NCBI GenBank assembly: GCA_008638375.1
Contig: CM018036.1
Span: 7,997,892-8,061,891, forward strand
DNA length: 64,000 nucleotides
DNA from: Nyssa sinensis
Lineage: Eukaryota > Streptophyta > Magnoliopsida > Cornales > Nyssaceae
Direction: 5' to 3'
Shown piece after piece: positions 35,597-47,562 of this stretch (the first letter of the stretch is position 1; each line of letters opens with the position of its first letter). The notes under the pieces were generated by a model. The model worked only from the letters and a program-made list of their open reading frames with translations. It searched no databases and was not told where the DNA came from. A program made the translations under genes and the position numbers.

Positions 35597-37631
35597 GTGG
35601 AGGATTTGATTGGATTTTTTATAACTAGGAACTAGTCCCATAAAAGGATATGAATTGGGGAGTTTTCAAGATTATAAGTCATGTTATTTGAAAAAAGTAA
35701 AAAATTGTGTCAAATTTCTTACAATCTCCCAAGATGTAAATCTTCATTTTTGAGGGTATGGAAATAAATTTCTAAAGGGTCTAAGGCCAGTCCATTTATC
35801 AAACCAAAAGGCATGTGAAACATGTGAATACTGTCATTTTTAATAACCAATCTAAGACCTTTGTGGACTATACCCTAACCCTTGTCATGTTTTGCAATAT
35901 AAAGGGCCTCAAAGATGATATAGGATTATCCAAAGTAGTGTTGGTAATGTATTTTAGACTAAAAAGGGCATTTATTTATTTTTCAATGTAATAGCGAACA
36001 GTGAAATTTTATTGGTATTGCAGTAGTTACACAATGAAGATGAGAAATTTCTCTGTCTTGGAACAAGTTTCATAGCTCAACTTAGTGAAATTTCATTGTT
36101 TTTTTTTTTTTGTTAAACAATAAACTTTCACAATTTCACCAATGGACAATGAAATTTCACTAGTTCTGAAAGGAGTTTTTTTTTTTCTCTCTCTTCAATT
36201 TTTCATATGCAATATGAATCTTATTTGATAGATCTTAATTTTTAGAATTCTAATATATAAATTTTATTAAAAATAAATTTATAAATTGTAAGTTATTTAA
36301 TTTTAAAATTTGAAAAAATTGTTAGAATGGTTTTCCAAGTCTTTTGCGCATGTTTTGTACGTGGTGTGCAAATCTTTTTAAAGCAAGGGTATTTTTGGCA
36401 TAAAAATTGTGATGTACTTTTGTGACTAAAAAGTTTGGGCTTGAACCAAATGCTAATAATGATCTTATTGAAGGAGTGTAGGCTGAAGTTCCCTTATTTT
36501 TATAATATACTTAAAACCTAAACAAAACCTGATAAAAGCAAAGTTGATATTTTCAAAACTCAGATAACTTGACGGGAATAAACTCAACCTAACCCAATTT
36601 GAAAAATTTCAACAGCCTCTTCTTACAATGATTTTTTATTTTTGTTTTTGTTTTTTTAAACCCACAAAAAACTCAATTGATTTTACTAGCAGGCATTGAT
36701 TCTAATTTTCTTCATATATGCAGGAATAGCCATATTTTCACTTAATCAAATGGTTTTACTAGCCTTGAATAAGAGTTCCAATTTCCAGCTAGTCCACTTT
36801 GGTTCGAACTTCAATAATGAATTAGAGGGATAATATTACAAATGTTTTGATCCACTCTTTATTTCTTTTTTCTATCCATGTCAACATTTTGCATTAAGGT
36901 TATTATGTCAGCAAAACTATCCCTAACCGCGATGAACTAAAATTACTGTGTTAAATCTTTTTTTAATACCCTGTTGCTTCACTTTATAGTAGCCTAATAT
37001 CATATCTACTGAAAACTTGAACTCATATGAGACAGTATTTTAACCATTAAATAACCTAAGAATTAGATGTAAAAGTGATTGGAATAAATCAAAACTCAAT
37101 CCCGAAACTATTCAACGATTAAAATACCATCTCGTATGAACTCGAGTTTATAGTAACATTACCCTCAAAACACAAGATAGTAAAATCTATTATCATAAAT
37201 GCATGTAATGAGACCACATGTTTGTATTTAAGAGTGAAAAAAATCTATTAAAAACATACTTTATATAGCATTCTACTAGGCCAAAACTTTATAAACACTT
37301 CGAACATTTGTTCAGTGTCACATGGCTCCTCAAATCTAATGGCTAGACCCTCCAACATTACTTAGCCTATTGTGCTTTTGTATCACAACTGATCAACATT
37401 GTTTAATTGCATCAAACCTTACAAGCCACCACTTCTGAATAAAGATGATACCTACTGTCTTCTACACTGTTATCTGCAGTAAGAATCATGCTCCATAAAT
37501 TTCAGGTTAAAATCAAATGGTCATAATTTCCTTCATCGAGTGAATGCGGCACATGATTTTTACCTTCTCCTGCTTCATAGAGTGAGTGTATGATGAGGGC
37601 ACCGTCACAATATCCCAAAAATCTACAACAA
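35516..37631. other. Spacer with a 20-G run
   Basis: A run of 20 G lies at 35575-35594. The rest is AT-rich with no recognisable gene. The right part (about 37300-37631) probably includes the 3' UTR of the PP2A B subunit gene on minus. Confidence 0.45.
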
Positions 37632-39111
37632 CTATGCATAATACATGAACAAGGAATTCCCAGCAGCACAAGCAATCAAGTTGGTTCTTGGATGCCAAGC
37701 CAGATGCAGCAGCTTAGAATTTAAGTTACAAGAAAATTCACTATTTCCAGAGCTAGAGTTTTCGTTACCTGAAAGTTTGGAAAGAAGGTGCAGAAGTAGA
37801 ATAAGAATATATATATGTAAAAGTTGAGGTTAAAATATACAATGCAAAATTGGCTTTACCAAAGCAATGTGCAACAACCTGCAACATGTGCTTCGGCAAT
37901 AGCTTCCTCCAAAAGTAAAAAGTGATAAAAAAAATTCAAGTTTGGGAACTCCAACCTTGTCGGTAAAAGCTACGTGTCAAGTTGCTAAGTGACGACCTTC
38001 TACCCCTTGGAGCAGCTTGGAGATGTAGTTTCCTGTAAGGGGAATAAAAGATACAGTTGAAGTTTGATAGAAGTGAGATGATTATAGGCACCCTATGCAT
38101 CATTAAAACAATATGCCACTGACTATATGAGTATCTAGTGAATACTTAAAAACTCATTTTATGGGCTCCCTTGGGGCCATATCCTAGAGATTTATCCTAG
38201 TAATTGCCTGATGCATGAGGGATGGAGGGACTGCATGTGTTTGGGAGGATTAGTCACTCACCAGTTTATTAATTGTGAGGGGTGTTGCTGCCCGTTTCAC
38301 TAAAAGGGGCATCTTAGATATTCAACTCTATCGTGTACTTGGCAAAATGGCAGCAGGACATATCAATAAATATGTTGGATAGAGATTGGCAGCATTACTA
38401 TCTACTACAGCGATTTTAGAAAATGGATAACCTGCTTAACTGAAGGGATTCAGATGATCCACTCACATTTGGTACACTTGATAATTTTTCCAGAACTTTG
38501 AATATTCGTTCACTCATTTTCCTGAAAATTGGAACTGCCTGAGTTGCTTTCCTGTCTATTTTGAAGTGGTACAAGGTACCCTCTCTCACCGGTGGGGCGG
38601 AATGGGTATATAGGGTCCAGAACAGTGCAGCCTACCTCTATAGAATCTATACTAGTACCTAAGGGGGAGAGGAAACAAAAGAAAACCTGCAGGAGTTCTC
38701 AACCATCCCATTGGAATAATTATTATGCACTTTTCATATGGAGATTTCATCAATAATGTAGTTTATGCTTTAGTGGTTCAGAGAAATGAGAAAATAAGAA
38801 GAAAATGCTACCTGTTTGGATTTTTGCTGGCTTCTATAGTGATCCCTTCTTCACTTCCAACTCCATGTGAAAAAATACGTAGATGATTGCTAAATTAAAT
38901 AAGGGATCACGAGTCATTAGAGCTGCATGAGTTGACATGCAAAATGCAAGACAAAGCCGATAGCAGAAAGTACTCCCATGTGTTGACATGCACCTATAGT
39001 TTCGGTTGAAAGTACAAACCTATAAGATCCAGTTGCAAAATGAAGTCCATCTCCACTTAGGCAGCAATCAAACTTGTCAAATATGGCGTCATTATTGTAC
39101 AAATCACACAG
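37632..39111 (-). CDS. PP2A B55-type regulatory subunit, last five exons only
   Basis: Five minus-strand exons join in frame with GT-AG borders: 39020-39111, 38812-38889, 37956-38032 and 37632-37768, with the chain ending NSLFMYYA and a stop at 37632-37634. Exon 39020-39111 reads LCDLYNNDAIFDKFDCCLSG and goes on to FATGSY. Exon 38812-38889 has GVGSEEGITIEASKNPNR. Exon 37956-38032 has LHLQAAPRGRRSSLSNLTR. The last exon has KLLHLAWHPRTNLIACAAG. These are the C-terminal WD40 blades of the B (PR55/B55) family, which steers protein phosphatase 2A to substrates in cytoplasm and nucleus. Blocks DKF-CCLSGDG, SNLTR and MYYA are family landmarks. Only about 128 of the roughly 500 residues are present. 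The exon before LCDLY is absent, and at 39190 the sequence turns to repeats and then transposons. No stop or frameshift was seen, so this is either a truncated duplicate or a gene whose 5' exons lie in the gap or were separated by insertions. (Four exon intervals are certain; the count of five includes the unfound preceding one only if present.). Confidence 0.85.
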
Positions 39112-40539
39112 CTGTGCAACACATAGTAAGTTGTCAGCTATAGAGAGATGGGAATGCAAATTGCTTTCTAGTGAAACTATCAAGAGAGAAAGAAAGAAAA
39201 TAGAGTAATGCTACACTTCCCAAAACTCTATCACAAATGATGTGGCAGTGACATGACAAATCTCACTGTGACTCATTAATTACACGACTTAATGTGCTGT
39301 CAATATTACTTTCCCACATATTTTGGGATGGAAAATATTGAGATAAATATTTGGGAAACATAGTATTCCCAAGAAAGTAACAGTATCAGTGGGTTTATAG
39401 CTTGTTTGGAGGAATGGAGGAATACATCTGTCACTGATATACCCAATAACCATTCCTCTAGGAACTAGGTTCATGAGTTATTATCAATGGGAGAAGCTGA
39501 ACAGTACTTATGGCTTCGAAGCGCTATATGCACTCCAAATTTTTTAATCTAGAAGTAGTACAATATTTAGGGGTTTTTTTGGGTAATTTTATTATTATAT
39601 TTTTTTGTATAACATTTGGAGTTGTTAAAGCATCAAAAGATAGGATGCTTTCAAGTTATTTGTTTGGGATTTTGTGGAGTACGAATTCCCTTTAGAGGCA
39701 ACAACTGTTAAGTTGTTGAATAATTTGAGAAAGATTAATTTTGTGGAAAAGGGACTAGAGACTGACTGGTGAAATTTTATTGGGGATTTACGCAACAAAG
39801 ATGCTCCTACTTTTGCCTCTCCATTGGCTACTTTGGACACCCTGGTTGCCCATGAATGTACCTATATGCGACAGAAGAAAACTGGAACCAGGGAGAATGT
39901 CACTGCCTTACAACCAAATTCCTGAACTCCAAGCAAAATTTTCCCGAACGCAATAAAAAATAATAGCCATTTTCCCTCTCAACTTCTGAATTCGCATGAT
40001 CCAAATTTATGACCAATTGTTTTCCTTGTATTTTTGTCTGACTTGATTTGGTGGATTAATCCACATGAATTTTCATGTATATTTGGTGAATTCTAACTAT
40101 AGATGGCAATGGAAACAACACGAGCCATTATCTACTATTAAGTAATGCAGCAAAAGCAATTACAAACAACAGTAGAGTAAGACAAAATCTGGAAGCAACA
40201 AAAAGGACTAAGAACTATGTTGCAATATTTAATGGTTATCTAATACAAACATGCTATTGAGCGATAACACGAAGGCATGCCCAAAGGCCGAAGTTGAGAA
40301 CATTGACAAAATAATAGAATGTCAAAGGAACATGTTTGGAAATATGATTATGATCGCAAATCGAAGCATCCATGATACACAAAAGAGATTCGAGACCTCA
40401 CAAATCACCACTAGGTGCTTTCGAGGAGGTGAGACCTTCATCAGAGAATTGAGATTGCATGAGTTCACAGGTCATTTCTCCGAGTGGAAAATCACTGAGG
40501 GAGTGGGTTGCCTTGAGTTTCTCCAAAGAAGTTAATTCT
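39112..40539. other. Spacer between PP2A fragment and Gypsy element
   Basis: No PP2A exon upstream of 39111 was recognised. GAGTAATGCTACACTTCCC (39205) resembles the start of a common plant repeat. Near 39305-39385, TTACTTTCCCA and TTCCCAAGAAAGTAAC form a small inverted pair. Plus-strand open frames at 39510-39695 and 40251-40535 have no recognisable family. Part of 40250-40539 could belong to the Gypsy LTR. Confidence 0.4.
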
Positions 40540-41288
40540 TTGAAAATCTCCAAAAGTGTAGTGCCAGGGAAAGATAAATAGTCCCTAAAAACTTGTCGGT
40601 GCTAGTTCGAGGCAGTGACTAGACGACGATTGCGAGGCATCCACTTGAAGTGATATCCTTGAGCCAACGGTTATGGTATGCTCCAAAGTCGTGATGTGCT
40701 TTATCCCTGCGGTTGTGGTGATCCTCCAAGCCGAGATACGTCACAACACTGGGACGCATTATTCGCATGCCACACCTCGTCTCGCAGTCATGGTTTTGCT
40801 CCCATGTGCGACTTGATCATGGCCCCCGGTTCAGTTTGATACGAACAGTGATACATAAGGTTGTGGCCCCACCTCGGGAACAAGGATTCTAGTGAATTGC
40901 ATGCTGGTTAGAGGGGCTCGGTATTGACTGATTGGGAATATTCCCCTTTGTACCCAGGTCAATGAGATAAAGACAAAGGACATGGCAAGCGCGAAATGCA
41001 GGAACCCTACTAGCGTACGACCAAAATGCCTATAAATAGCACCCTTGCCCAAAAGGAAAAAGGACTAAGAATCACCCCCCGAAAGGTTCCTTGGCAATTT
41101 CCTCGTCTCCATCGACGATCACCATCCTGACTCTTGTTGTTTTGACCTCTTACCCATCCTTTTCTCTACCGAACCTACGTTCCCTATCGTTTGACTACCC
41201 TCTAATTACATTCTGGGAGGAAAGCTCTCAGGAACCCCATTTTCACTTACAATTTCGCAACTCTACTAAGGATTGCACCACTCGCAGA
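40540..41288 (+). repeat. Probable 5' LTR and leader of the Gypsy element
   Basis: GC-richer sequence preceding the gag ATG at 41289, with a TATAAATA box at 41031-41038. No second LTR is in the window (the 3' end is lost at the gap), so LTR ends and primer-binding site could not be fixed. Confidence 0.45.
41031..41038 (+). promoter_or_regulatory. TATA box of Gypsy LTR
   Basis: CCTATAAATAGC is a canonical plant TATA context, about 250 bp ahead of the gag start, where an LTR promoter would be expected. Confidence 0.5.
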
Positions 41289-42740
41289 ATGGCACCAAAG
41301 AGAGGGCGTTACTGCGGCGGAGCATCTGGAGCACAACTGACTGCTGTTGTAGATCCTCCACCATCTGACCCTATCCTCCACCAGGCCATCCTGAAGATCT
41401 AAAAAACTTAGGACAAGATTCTGCTTGCCTTAATTGGAGGACTTCAAACCCAACCATCCTCCTCAGCCACACCTGTGGCACCAAACTAATCCACCACCAC
41501 CAACACCGGCAACTTGTTTCCAAACCCAAACACTTGAACCTGTAAATGTAACCCTGAGTGCTATTCCGAACATTACTACAAACCCCCCTATCAACCCAAC
41601 ACCAATCAATTCTTTTGTGTTTTCCAACACATCCCAAGCTGCCCTTTTGCAACGATTGAGCAACTTCAAACTCTTCTCCAAACCAAAAGAAACAGTCCTA
41701 TGACCTCACTAGAGTTCGACCTCAGGCCATCTTATTCAAAACACATTGCCAAATTATCAATACCTAAGGGATACGTTGTGCCTAAATTCAAGCCATTCGA
41801 TGGAAAGAAGGAAAATGCCAAGGAACATGTAACTCATTTCATTGACACGCTCATAAATTTTCGAGAGGACCGCGCTTTGCGCCTAAGCGAGTTCTCAAAA
41901 TCCCTCATGGAGCAAGCCTTCACCTGGTATGCTAACCTCTCGGCCAATTCAATTCTTGACTTGGGATGACATGGTACAGAGGTTTTATGCGAAGTTCTTC
42001 CAAATGGACAAACGAGTCACTACCATTGCCTAAGGTGACACAACGATCCGGGGATGATGTGATTACTTCTTTCAAAAGGTTCAAAAAAAGATTGTTGGAA
42101 TATTATGAGGATGTCACAGAGGAAACCCTTGTCAAGATATATTGAGGGAATGTACCAAGAATATAGGATCCATTTGGTAAACCACAATTTGGTTACCTTC
42201 TTGATCCTATTGGAAAAGGAAAGAAAGCTCAACGAGAAAATGTTCCCTTCGAGGACTATTCCCTCGTCGAGGGTTTGAAGAGGCACTAATGCATCCTTGG
42301 TAGACTTCCCTTAGGCTTCTTTCCAGGAAGGACAGAGACCAAGGAAAAGGAGTGAAGAAGAACAACCACCATGCCCATGTACTATGGAAAAGGTAGGGGT
42401 GGTGGTGCTGACAGTGGATTAGGGACAAAGTGATCACACTTCCCTATGTAAAGACACTCCTCTATTAAAGAGACAAAGAGAGTCCTAACTACTGCATGTA
42501 CCACAAAAGCACCAAATCCCCAACAAGGGAGTGTTGGGATTTGAGAGAATTCTTTTAGAAGAAGATTGTCGATCGTGAGATGAAGATCAAAGATGACAAT
42601 GTCAATGCCAAGCCATTCCCCTGATCACGCCGCAGCAATAAAGGTTGTAGAAATTGGCGAGGAAGAAATTCAGCCAAAAGGGGAAGTAGACTTGGCTGAG
42701 GGCCTTTTAGAAACTAAGAGGTTCAAGCTTTTCTTCAACT
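41289..42740 (+). pseudogene. Gypsy gag, broken
   Basis: The reading starts MAPKRGRYCGGASGAQ at 41289. A core gag (Retrotrans_gag) is clear in the open stretch 41700-41969: YVVPKFKPFDGKKENAKEHV, then LMEQAFTWYANL. It is followed after a frameshift near 41960 by WDDMVQRFYAKFFQ. From 42030 on there are several stops. This is the capsid-like domain of a Ty3/Gypsy element. It overlaps no host gene. Confidence 0.75.
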
Positions 42741-43690
42741 AATGTGGGTTTGCAAGGAAAACAAGAAAGGAAATAACCAAGGCGATTGTAGATATTGCCT
42801 CGGCAAATGGAGAGGTATGCTTGACCAAGGAAGGAGTCATCACAAAGTCAGTCTCCGAACACCATAGTGCTATAACTTTTACCGAGGGAGATAGGCAAGT
42901 GCCACATCCCCATAATTTCCCTTTGTACGTCCCAACAAAGATTAATGGAGTAGAATTCAAAAGGGGATTTCTCGATAGCGGAGCATTAGTTAACATCGTG
43001 CCCATAACAACATTCAAAGCAGTCAGGATCCCAGAGTCAAGGCTTGTGAGGCCGATGCCAAACCCTCGGACATGTCACTATGGACCTAGTTGTTGGTGCG
43101 ATCAAGTCTCTTAAGATGTTCCATATGATCCAAGGGGAACCTACCTACTAGGTCCTCCTCGGAAGGCCTTGGATGCATCATTATGCAGTATTCCCCTCGT
43201 CATATCATCAAGTTATGAAAGCAAAAGTCGGGAGAAATATAGTTACGATACCGGAAACTTAGAACCCTTTTACCCCTGAGGAAGTCCACTTATCAAACGT
43301 AGAATATTTCGAGGGGATAACATGAGAAGGGCAATTTTGAGAAGTCCAAGGGTGTCCCCTTACCAAAGTGGGAAGACATATTGGCTATTCAGGCGTCATC
43401 AAAGCGAAAGATGGAAGCCGAACCAGAGATTGTTTCCACAAGGGTTAAAAGGCCTAACGGAAAAGTCATCTATCAATTATGACGGCATAGGGGGTCATCC
43501 CAAGAAAATGAAAGGGTGAACCTCGAGATGCTAAAGGAAGAACCGCCAAATGAGGTCACAGTGATAGAGCAACCCGAACGAGCTCTCGAATGTATAGAGG
43601 ATTCACCAAAACCCCAAGAGGAGGAATTTGAAGAAGTCAACCTCAGAGACACATGAAGTCGAGGCTAACCTTTGTCTCTAAAGCTCTTAA
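42741..43690 (+). pseudogene. Gypsy protease region, broken
   Basis: In the open stretch 42821-43114 the retropepsin-like motif FLDSGALVNI (about 42968-42997) sits after PLYVPTKINGVEFKRG. The Asp-Ser-Gly triad is kept but the frame is lost near 43100, and downstream frames are short. Confidence 0.65.
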
Positions 43691-44708
43691 ATGAAAGGAG
43701 AGAGAGAGAAGTTGGTACAACTATTGAGACAATATAGGGATGTATTCGCCTGGGAATATGACGAGATGTCACGGTTGGACCCACTTGTTGTAAGCCACCA
43801 CCTCCATGTGAAATCCTCGACAAATCCTATAAAGAAGGGACTTCGAAAGTTTGCCCATGAACTCAAAGTGGAAATAAAAAATGAGTTAATCAGGTTATTG
43901 GACACCGGATTTATTTGTCCAATTCAACATCCCGAGTGGTTGTCCAATATTGTCCCGGTCCCGAAGCGCAATGGAAAGATTCGAATTGTGTTGATTATAG
44001 AGATCTGAACAAGGCCTGCCCAAAAGACGAGTTTCCTTTGCCAAATATAGACATTATAGGTGACGCTGCCTCAAGACATCAAATGTTCTCTTTTATGAAC
44101 GGGTTCAATGGATACAATCAAATTTGGATCGCCGAGGAAGACGCTCAAAAGATGGCTTTTACGACCCCCATTGGTAATTTCTATTACAAGGTAATGCCTT
44201 TCGGATTAAAAAAAACATGGGCAACCTACCAAAGGACTATGACGGCTATCTTCCATGATATGATGCATAAAAGGTTAAGGATGATATGGTGTTTAAGTCC
44301 TGGACACAAGAAGGCCACTTGCAAAACCTAGCCCTGGTATTCAAGAGGCGCAGGACGTATGGACTTAAAATGAACCCCATGAAGTGTGCCTTTGGGGTTA
44401 GGAGGTTCCTCAGAGTTTTATGATCCATCGCCATGACATTGATGCCAAGCCAGCCAAAAGAAGAGCGATAGTGAACATGTCTCCGCCCAAAAACTTAAAG
44501 GAATTAAGGGGATTCCTCATAAAGATATCATATCTTTGCCAATTCATATTGGCGTTGGCCAAAGTCACCCATTTGTTAGGAAGTTGACTTAAGAAGAATG
44601 CACTGTATTTTTGGGGAAACGAGCATCATAGAGCATTCGAGCAAGTTAAGAAGATTTTGTCCTCTCCCTCGACCATGATTACCTCACAGAAAGGGAAGCC
44701 CTTACTCT
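43691..44708 (+). pseudogene. Gypsy reverse transcriptase, broken
   Basis: Open frames at 43691-44008 and 43915-44331 overlap through a frameshift near 43990. Landmarks in order: YRDVFAWEYDEM (about 43735), KGLRKFAHELKVEIKNEL (about 43840), LLDTGFICPIQHPEW, VDYRDLNKACPKDEFPLPNI (about 43995-44055), GYNQIWIAEEDAQKMAF (about 44110-44160) and MPFGLKKTWATYQR (about 44190-44235). The YVDD catalytic box is spoiled: the sequence there reads VKDDMVFKS in another frame (about 44275-44300). A further connection-domain stretch (GLKMNPMKCAFGV) precedes the MITE. Confidence 0.85.
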
Positions 44709-45257
44709 GAATTTTTTACCCCACCCATGCAATTATTTTTAAAATTTTTCAAACTCATGCAAATTTTTTGTTAATGCCCAAACCCTTGCAGTTTTTAAAA
44801 GCGTCTTTTGAAAAGACGTCTTTTATCTAAAAAATTTATCCAAATTCTAGTGAAAAGATGTCTCTAGAAGTGTCTCTTCAAAAGACTCCTTTTGGCTTGA
44901 AATATGAAAACTTAAATAGTAACAAATTCTTGAACACTTATAATTGTATCCAAAAATATGTCTCTAAGGGCGTCTTTCAAAAGACGTCTCTAGGAAAGAC
45001 GCTAATGTCGAAAAAATTGGTTCAAAAATGTATTTTGAAAAGAAGCTTTTAAAATTTGCATGGGCCTGGGCAATAAAAAAAAAACTGTATGGGTTTGAAA
45101 AATTTAAAAATAAAGTGCATGGTTAGTGTAAAAAATTCCCCTTACTCTTGTACCTAGCCAAAAGACACTTAAATTTGTATGGGTATGGGCAATAACGAAA
45201 AAACTGCATGGGTTTGGAAAATTAAAAAATAAGATGCACGGTTGGTGTAAAAAATTC
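44709..45257. mobile_element. Mutator-like MITE with 10-bp TSD and duplicated right end
   Basis: The termini GAATTTTTTAC (44709) and GTAAAAAATTC (45128-45138) are perfect inverted repeats and continue as an imperfect long TIR (GCATG, TTTTTAA, CAAAC..CATGCA, TGCCCA blocks). The flank CCCTTACTCT (44699-44708) recurs exactly at 45139-45148 and again at 45258-45267. The right end plus TSD and adjoining target TTGTACCTA is present twice (period about 119 bp). A 9-10 bp TSD with long TIRs fits a non-autonomous Mutator-like element. The interior repeats the motif AAAGACGTCT/AAGCGTCTTTTGAAAAGACG. Confidence 0.8.
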
Positions 45258-45267
45258 CCCTTACTCT

Positions 45268-46363
45268 TGTACCTAACCTCTACGCCTTGGTCCATTGGGG
45301 CTTTACTCACTCAAGAAATGGAAGGGGTTGAAAAGCTGGTATATTACGTTAGCCAAATCCTGCGAGGGCCGGAACTAAGATACTCCAATCTAGAAAAGCA
45401 TTGTCTGGCTTTGTCCTTCGCGGCACACAAGTTCAAATACTATCTCCTAGCATTCCCCACCTATGTGGTTACTAAATGTGATCCCATTAAATATCTCCTA
45501 ACCAAGCCAATTTTGACAAGAAGGGTGATGCGGTGGCTATTAACCATCGCGAGCCTTGATATGACCAACATACAACCTAGAGCCATCAGAAGTCAAGCAC
45601 TAACAGACCTCATAGCCTAGTTTCCTGACGAGGAGTTTGAACCAACAGAAAAGGACTTGCATGAAGACATTGCCGAGGTCAATAACTTAGCTTATTTTGG
45701 GGAATGAATTTTGTCTTTTGACAGGTCGATTGGTGTTGAAGGAGAAGCAGGGGTGGTCTGAATCGTGGCCAAAACTGGAGAACAGGTCAGTTTTTCCTAT
45801 AAACTGGATTTCCCATGTACAAACAATGAGGATGAGTACACAACATTGATCTTGGGATTAATGATTGCACATGCTCATGGAATTCGACTCATAAGAATTC
45901 AACGGGATTCTAATTTGGTAGTCAAACAAACTACGGGGATATTGGCTGTGAGAGAACCATGAATGGCGACTTATAGAGCCATAGTAGAACGCTTAGTGGA
46001 ATAGCTCGAAGGGAAAGAAGGAAGCCTCACGAGTGAGGAGCTGAAGAAGTCCTACCTCCACCTCGGCATGTTATACTTTCGAGGCCCTGAAGGATTACTA
46101 GCTAGGTGTGTAAACGAGGAAGATGGTAGCAAACGCCTCAAGGAAATCCATGAAAGAATGTGTGGTACTAAGAACATTAGCCTTTACCGAAAGTTGCAAA
46201 GGGCAGGATATTACTAGCCCCACATGGCAAAGCAAAGCACGAAATTGCAGAAGAAATGCGAGAAAAATCATCAGTACCCCATGGTAGACGAGGACAACTT
46301 CCTTGAGGACATTTCGGATTGGAGATGAGGGCATTTCAGAATGGAGACAACCATAAATGTAAT
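45268..46363 (+). pseudogene. Gypsy tandem RNase H domains (RH and aRH), broken
   Basis: The RT-linked RNase H is open at 45234-45620: SIGALLTQEMEG, then VYYVSQILRGPELRYSNLEK and FPTYVVTKCDPIKYLL. After a linker with stops comes a second, different RNase H-like domain (about 45712-45990). It has ILSFDRS at the first catalytic Asp, NNEDEYTTLILGL at the Glu and RDSNLVVKQ at the next Asp. Two RNase H domains in this order mark the Tat lineage (Ogre, Retand, TatI-III) of plant Ty3/Gypsy. The region ends at the Copia insertion site, GTAAT 46359-46363. Confidence 0.75.
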
Positions 46364-46555
46364 TGTGGAAATCCCGACTGATTTAAAAGGGATTTGGAGG
46401 AGATCGTGATAGAAGATTGAGGCCGATATTTAGGCTGATTTCTTGGGTTGACCTTTTTTGTTTCTATTTTTTATTCTCTTTGTATAGGTTAAATAGTGAT
46501 CCTAGCATGTAAATTAGATACAATTGAATATACAAAATTAGTCTTATTCTCTACA
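46364..46555 (+). repeat. 5' LTR of Copia
   Basis: TGTGGAAATCCC...TTCTCTACA, 192 bp, matched by 51078-51269. It contains TTTGTATAGGTTAAATAG as a possible promoter region. Confidence 0.93.
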
Positions 46556-46567
46556 TGGTATCAGAGC
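46556..46567 (+). other. Primer-binding site of Copia
   Basis: TGGTATCAGAGC directly after the 5' LTR is the plant Copia consensus complementary to the 3' end of initiator methionine tRNA. Confidence 0.9.
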
Positions 46568-46595
46568 TAGGGTTACTCTGAAACCCTAGCAATCC

Positions 46596-47561
46596 ATGGC
46601 TGCCCAAAATGGAGACAGTCATGAGTCCAGTCAGTCGACAACCCAGGAAGGAGAGTCAGAGCTTACCTCTTCCATGAGCTCGTCTGGTATGTTCGAGACT
46701 TCTCCACTCCATCTTACTGTAGAAAAATTCAATGGTAAGAATTATCGAGAGTGGGCGCAGTCCATCAAACTCATCATCAACGGTAAAGGAAAGCTCGGCC
46801 TTCTTACCGGCGAAACTCGTCAACCACCTACCACTGATGCCCCTGCCTCCCAGAAATGGCGGTTTGAGAATTCCTTGATAACCTCGTGTCTGATTAACTC
46901 CATGAAGCCAACCATCGGAAAAACTTATATGTTTCTCCCGACAGCAAAAGATGTGTGGGATGCTGTGCGAGAGACATATTCTGACACAGAGGATGCTTCT
47001 CAAATTTTCGAACTGAAGACGAGGCTATGGCAGATGAAGCAAGGAGATCGGGAAGTTATAGAGTATTGCACCAAGATGTTGCGATTGTGGCAGGAACTCG
47101 ACCTCAGTTGCGGCGAAGAATGGGAATGCATAGGTGACAGTGTTCGATTCAAGAAGAAGATGGAAGCCGAAAGGGTTTTCGAATTTCTGGTAGAACTGAA
47201 TCGCGAGCTCGACGACGTGCGGAGCAGGATTCTAGGTCGACGACCGCTGCCTACCATCCGAGAAGTCTTTGATGAGGTGCGACGGGAAGAACAGAGGAGG
47301 AAGGTGATGTTGAAGGGGAAAGCAGAGGTGAACGCAGAGTCTGGAGTCGATGGTTCTGCCCTTGCAAGTCGTGGGATGATAACTCGCGGGATGCCGTCTA
47401 TCACAGGATCAAGTCCGAAACAGAGTTCTGCGCATGGGATTGAAGCCTCAGCCCTTACAACCCGTGGGCCTTCTAGTGGATCCGGCCCAAGACAAAATAA
47501 AAGGCCATTTTGTGACCATTGCAAAAAATTAGGCCATTTAAAAGATACTTGTTGGGCCTAA
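46596..47561 (+). CDS. Copia gag with zinc knuckle
   Basis: The 321-residue frame starts MAAQNGDSHESSQ and has a short Ser/Thr-rich leader. A gag core (UBN2/Retrotran_gag type) follows: LTVEKFNGKNYREWAQSIKL (about residues 40-60), WRFENSLITSCLINSM, then DVWDAVRETYSDTEDASQIF and FELKTRLWQMKQGDREVIEY. A CCHC knuckle ends it: C-DHC-KKLGH-LKDTC at about residues 306-319. Gag packages element RNA in cytoplasmic particles. The frame ends at TAA (47559-47561), where the surrounding translation (CWA*HGKPVVWKPRQ) continues sensibly, so this stop is a mutation and not the natural gag end. Confidence 0.88.
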   Translation: MAAQNGDSHESSQSTTQEGESELTSSMSSSGMFETSPLHLTVEKFNGKNYREWAQSIKLIINGKGKLGLLTGETRQPPTTDAPASQKWRFENSLITSCLINSMKPTIGKTYMFLPTAKDVWDAVRETYSDTEDASQIFELKTRLWQMKQGDREVIEYCTKMLRLWQELDLSCGEEWECIGDSVRFKKKMEAERVFEFLVELNRELDDVRSRILGRRPLPTIREVFDEVRREEQRRKVMLKGKAEVNAESGVDGSALASRGMITRGMPSITGSSPKQSSAHGIEASALTTRGPSSGSGPRQNKRPFCDHCKKLGHLKDTCWA

Positions 47562-47562
47562 C

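Noticed and set aside
41371..41681. Minus-strand frames rich in Gly and Trp
   Set aside because: Antisense to the proline-rich gag linker of the Gypsy element.
47000..47524. Minus-strand open frame of 174 codons
   Set aside because: It is a shadow of the Copia gag frame on plus, which has a zinc knuckle and correct position between PBS and pol.
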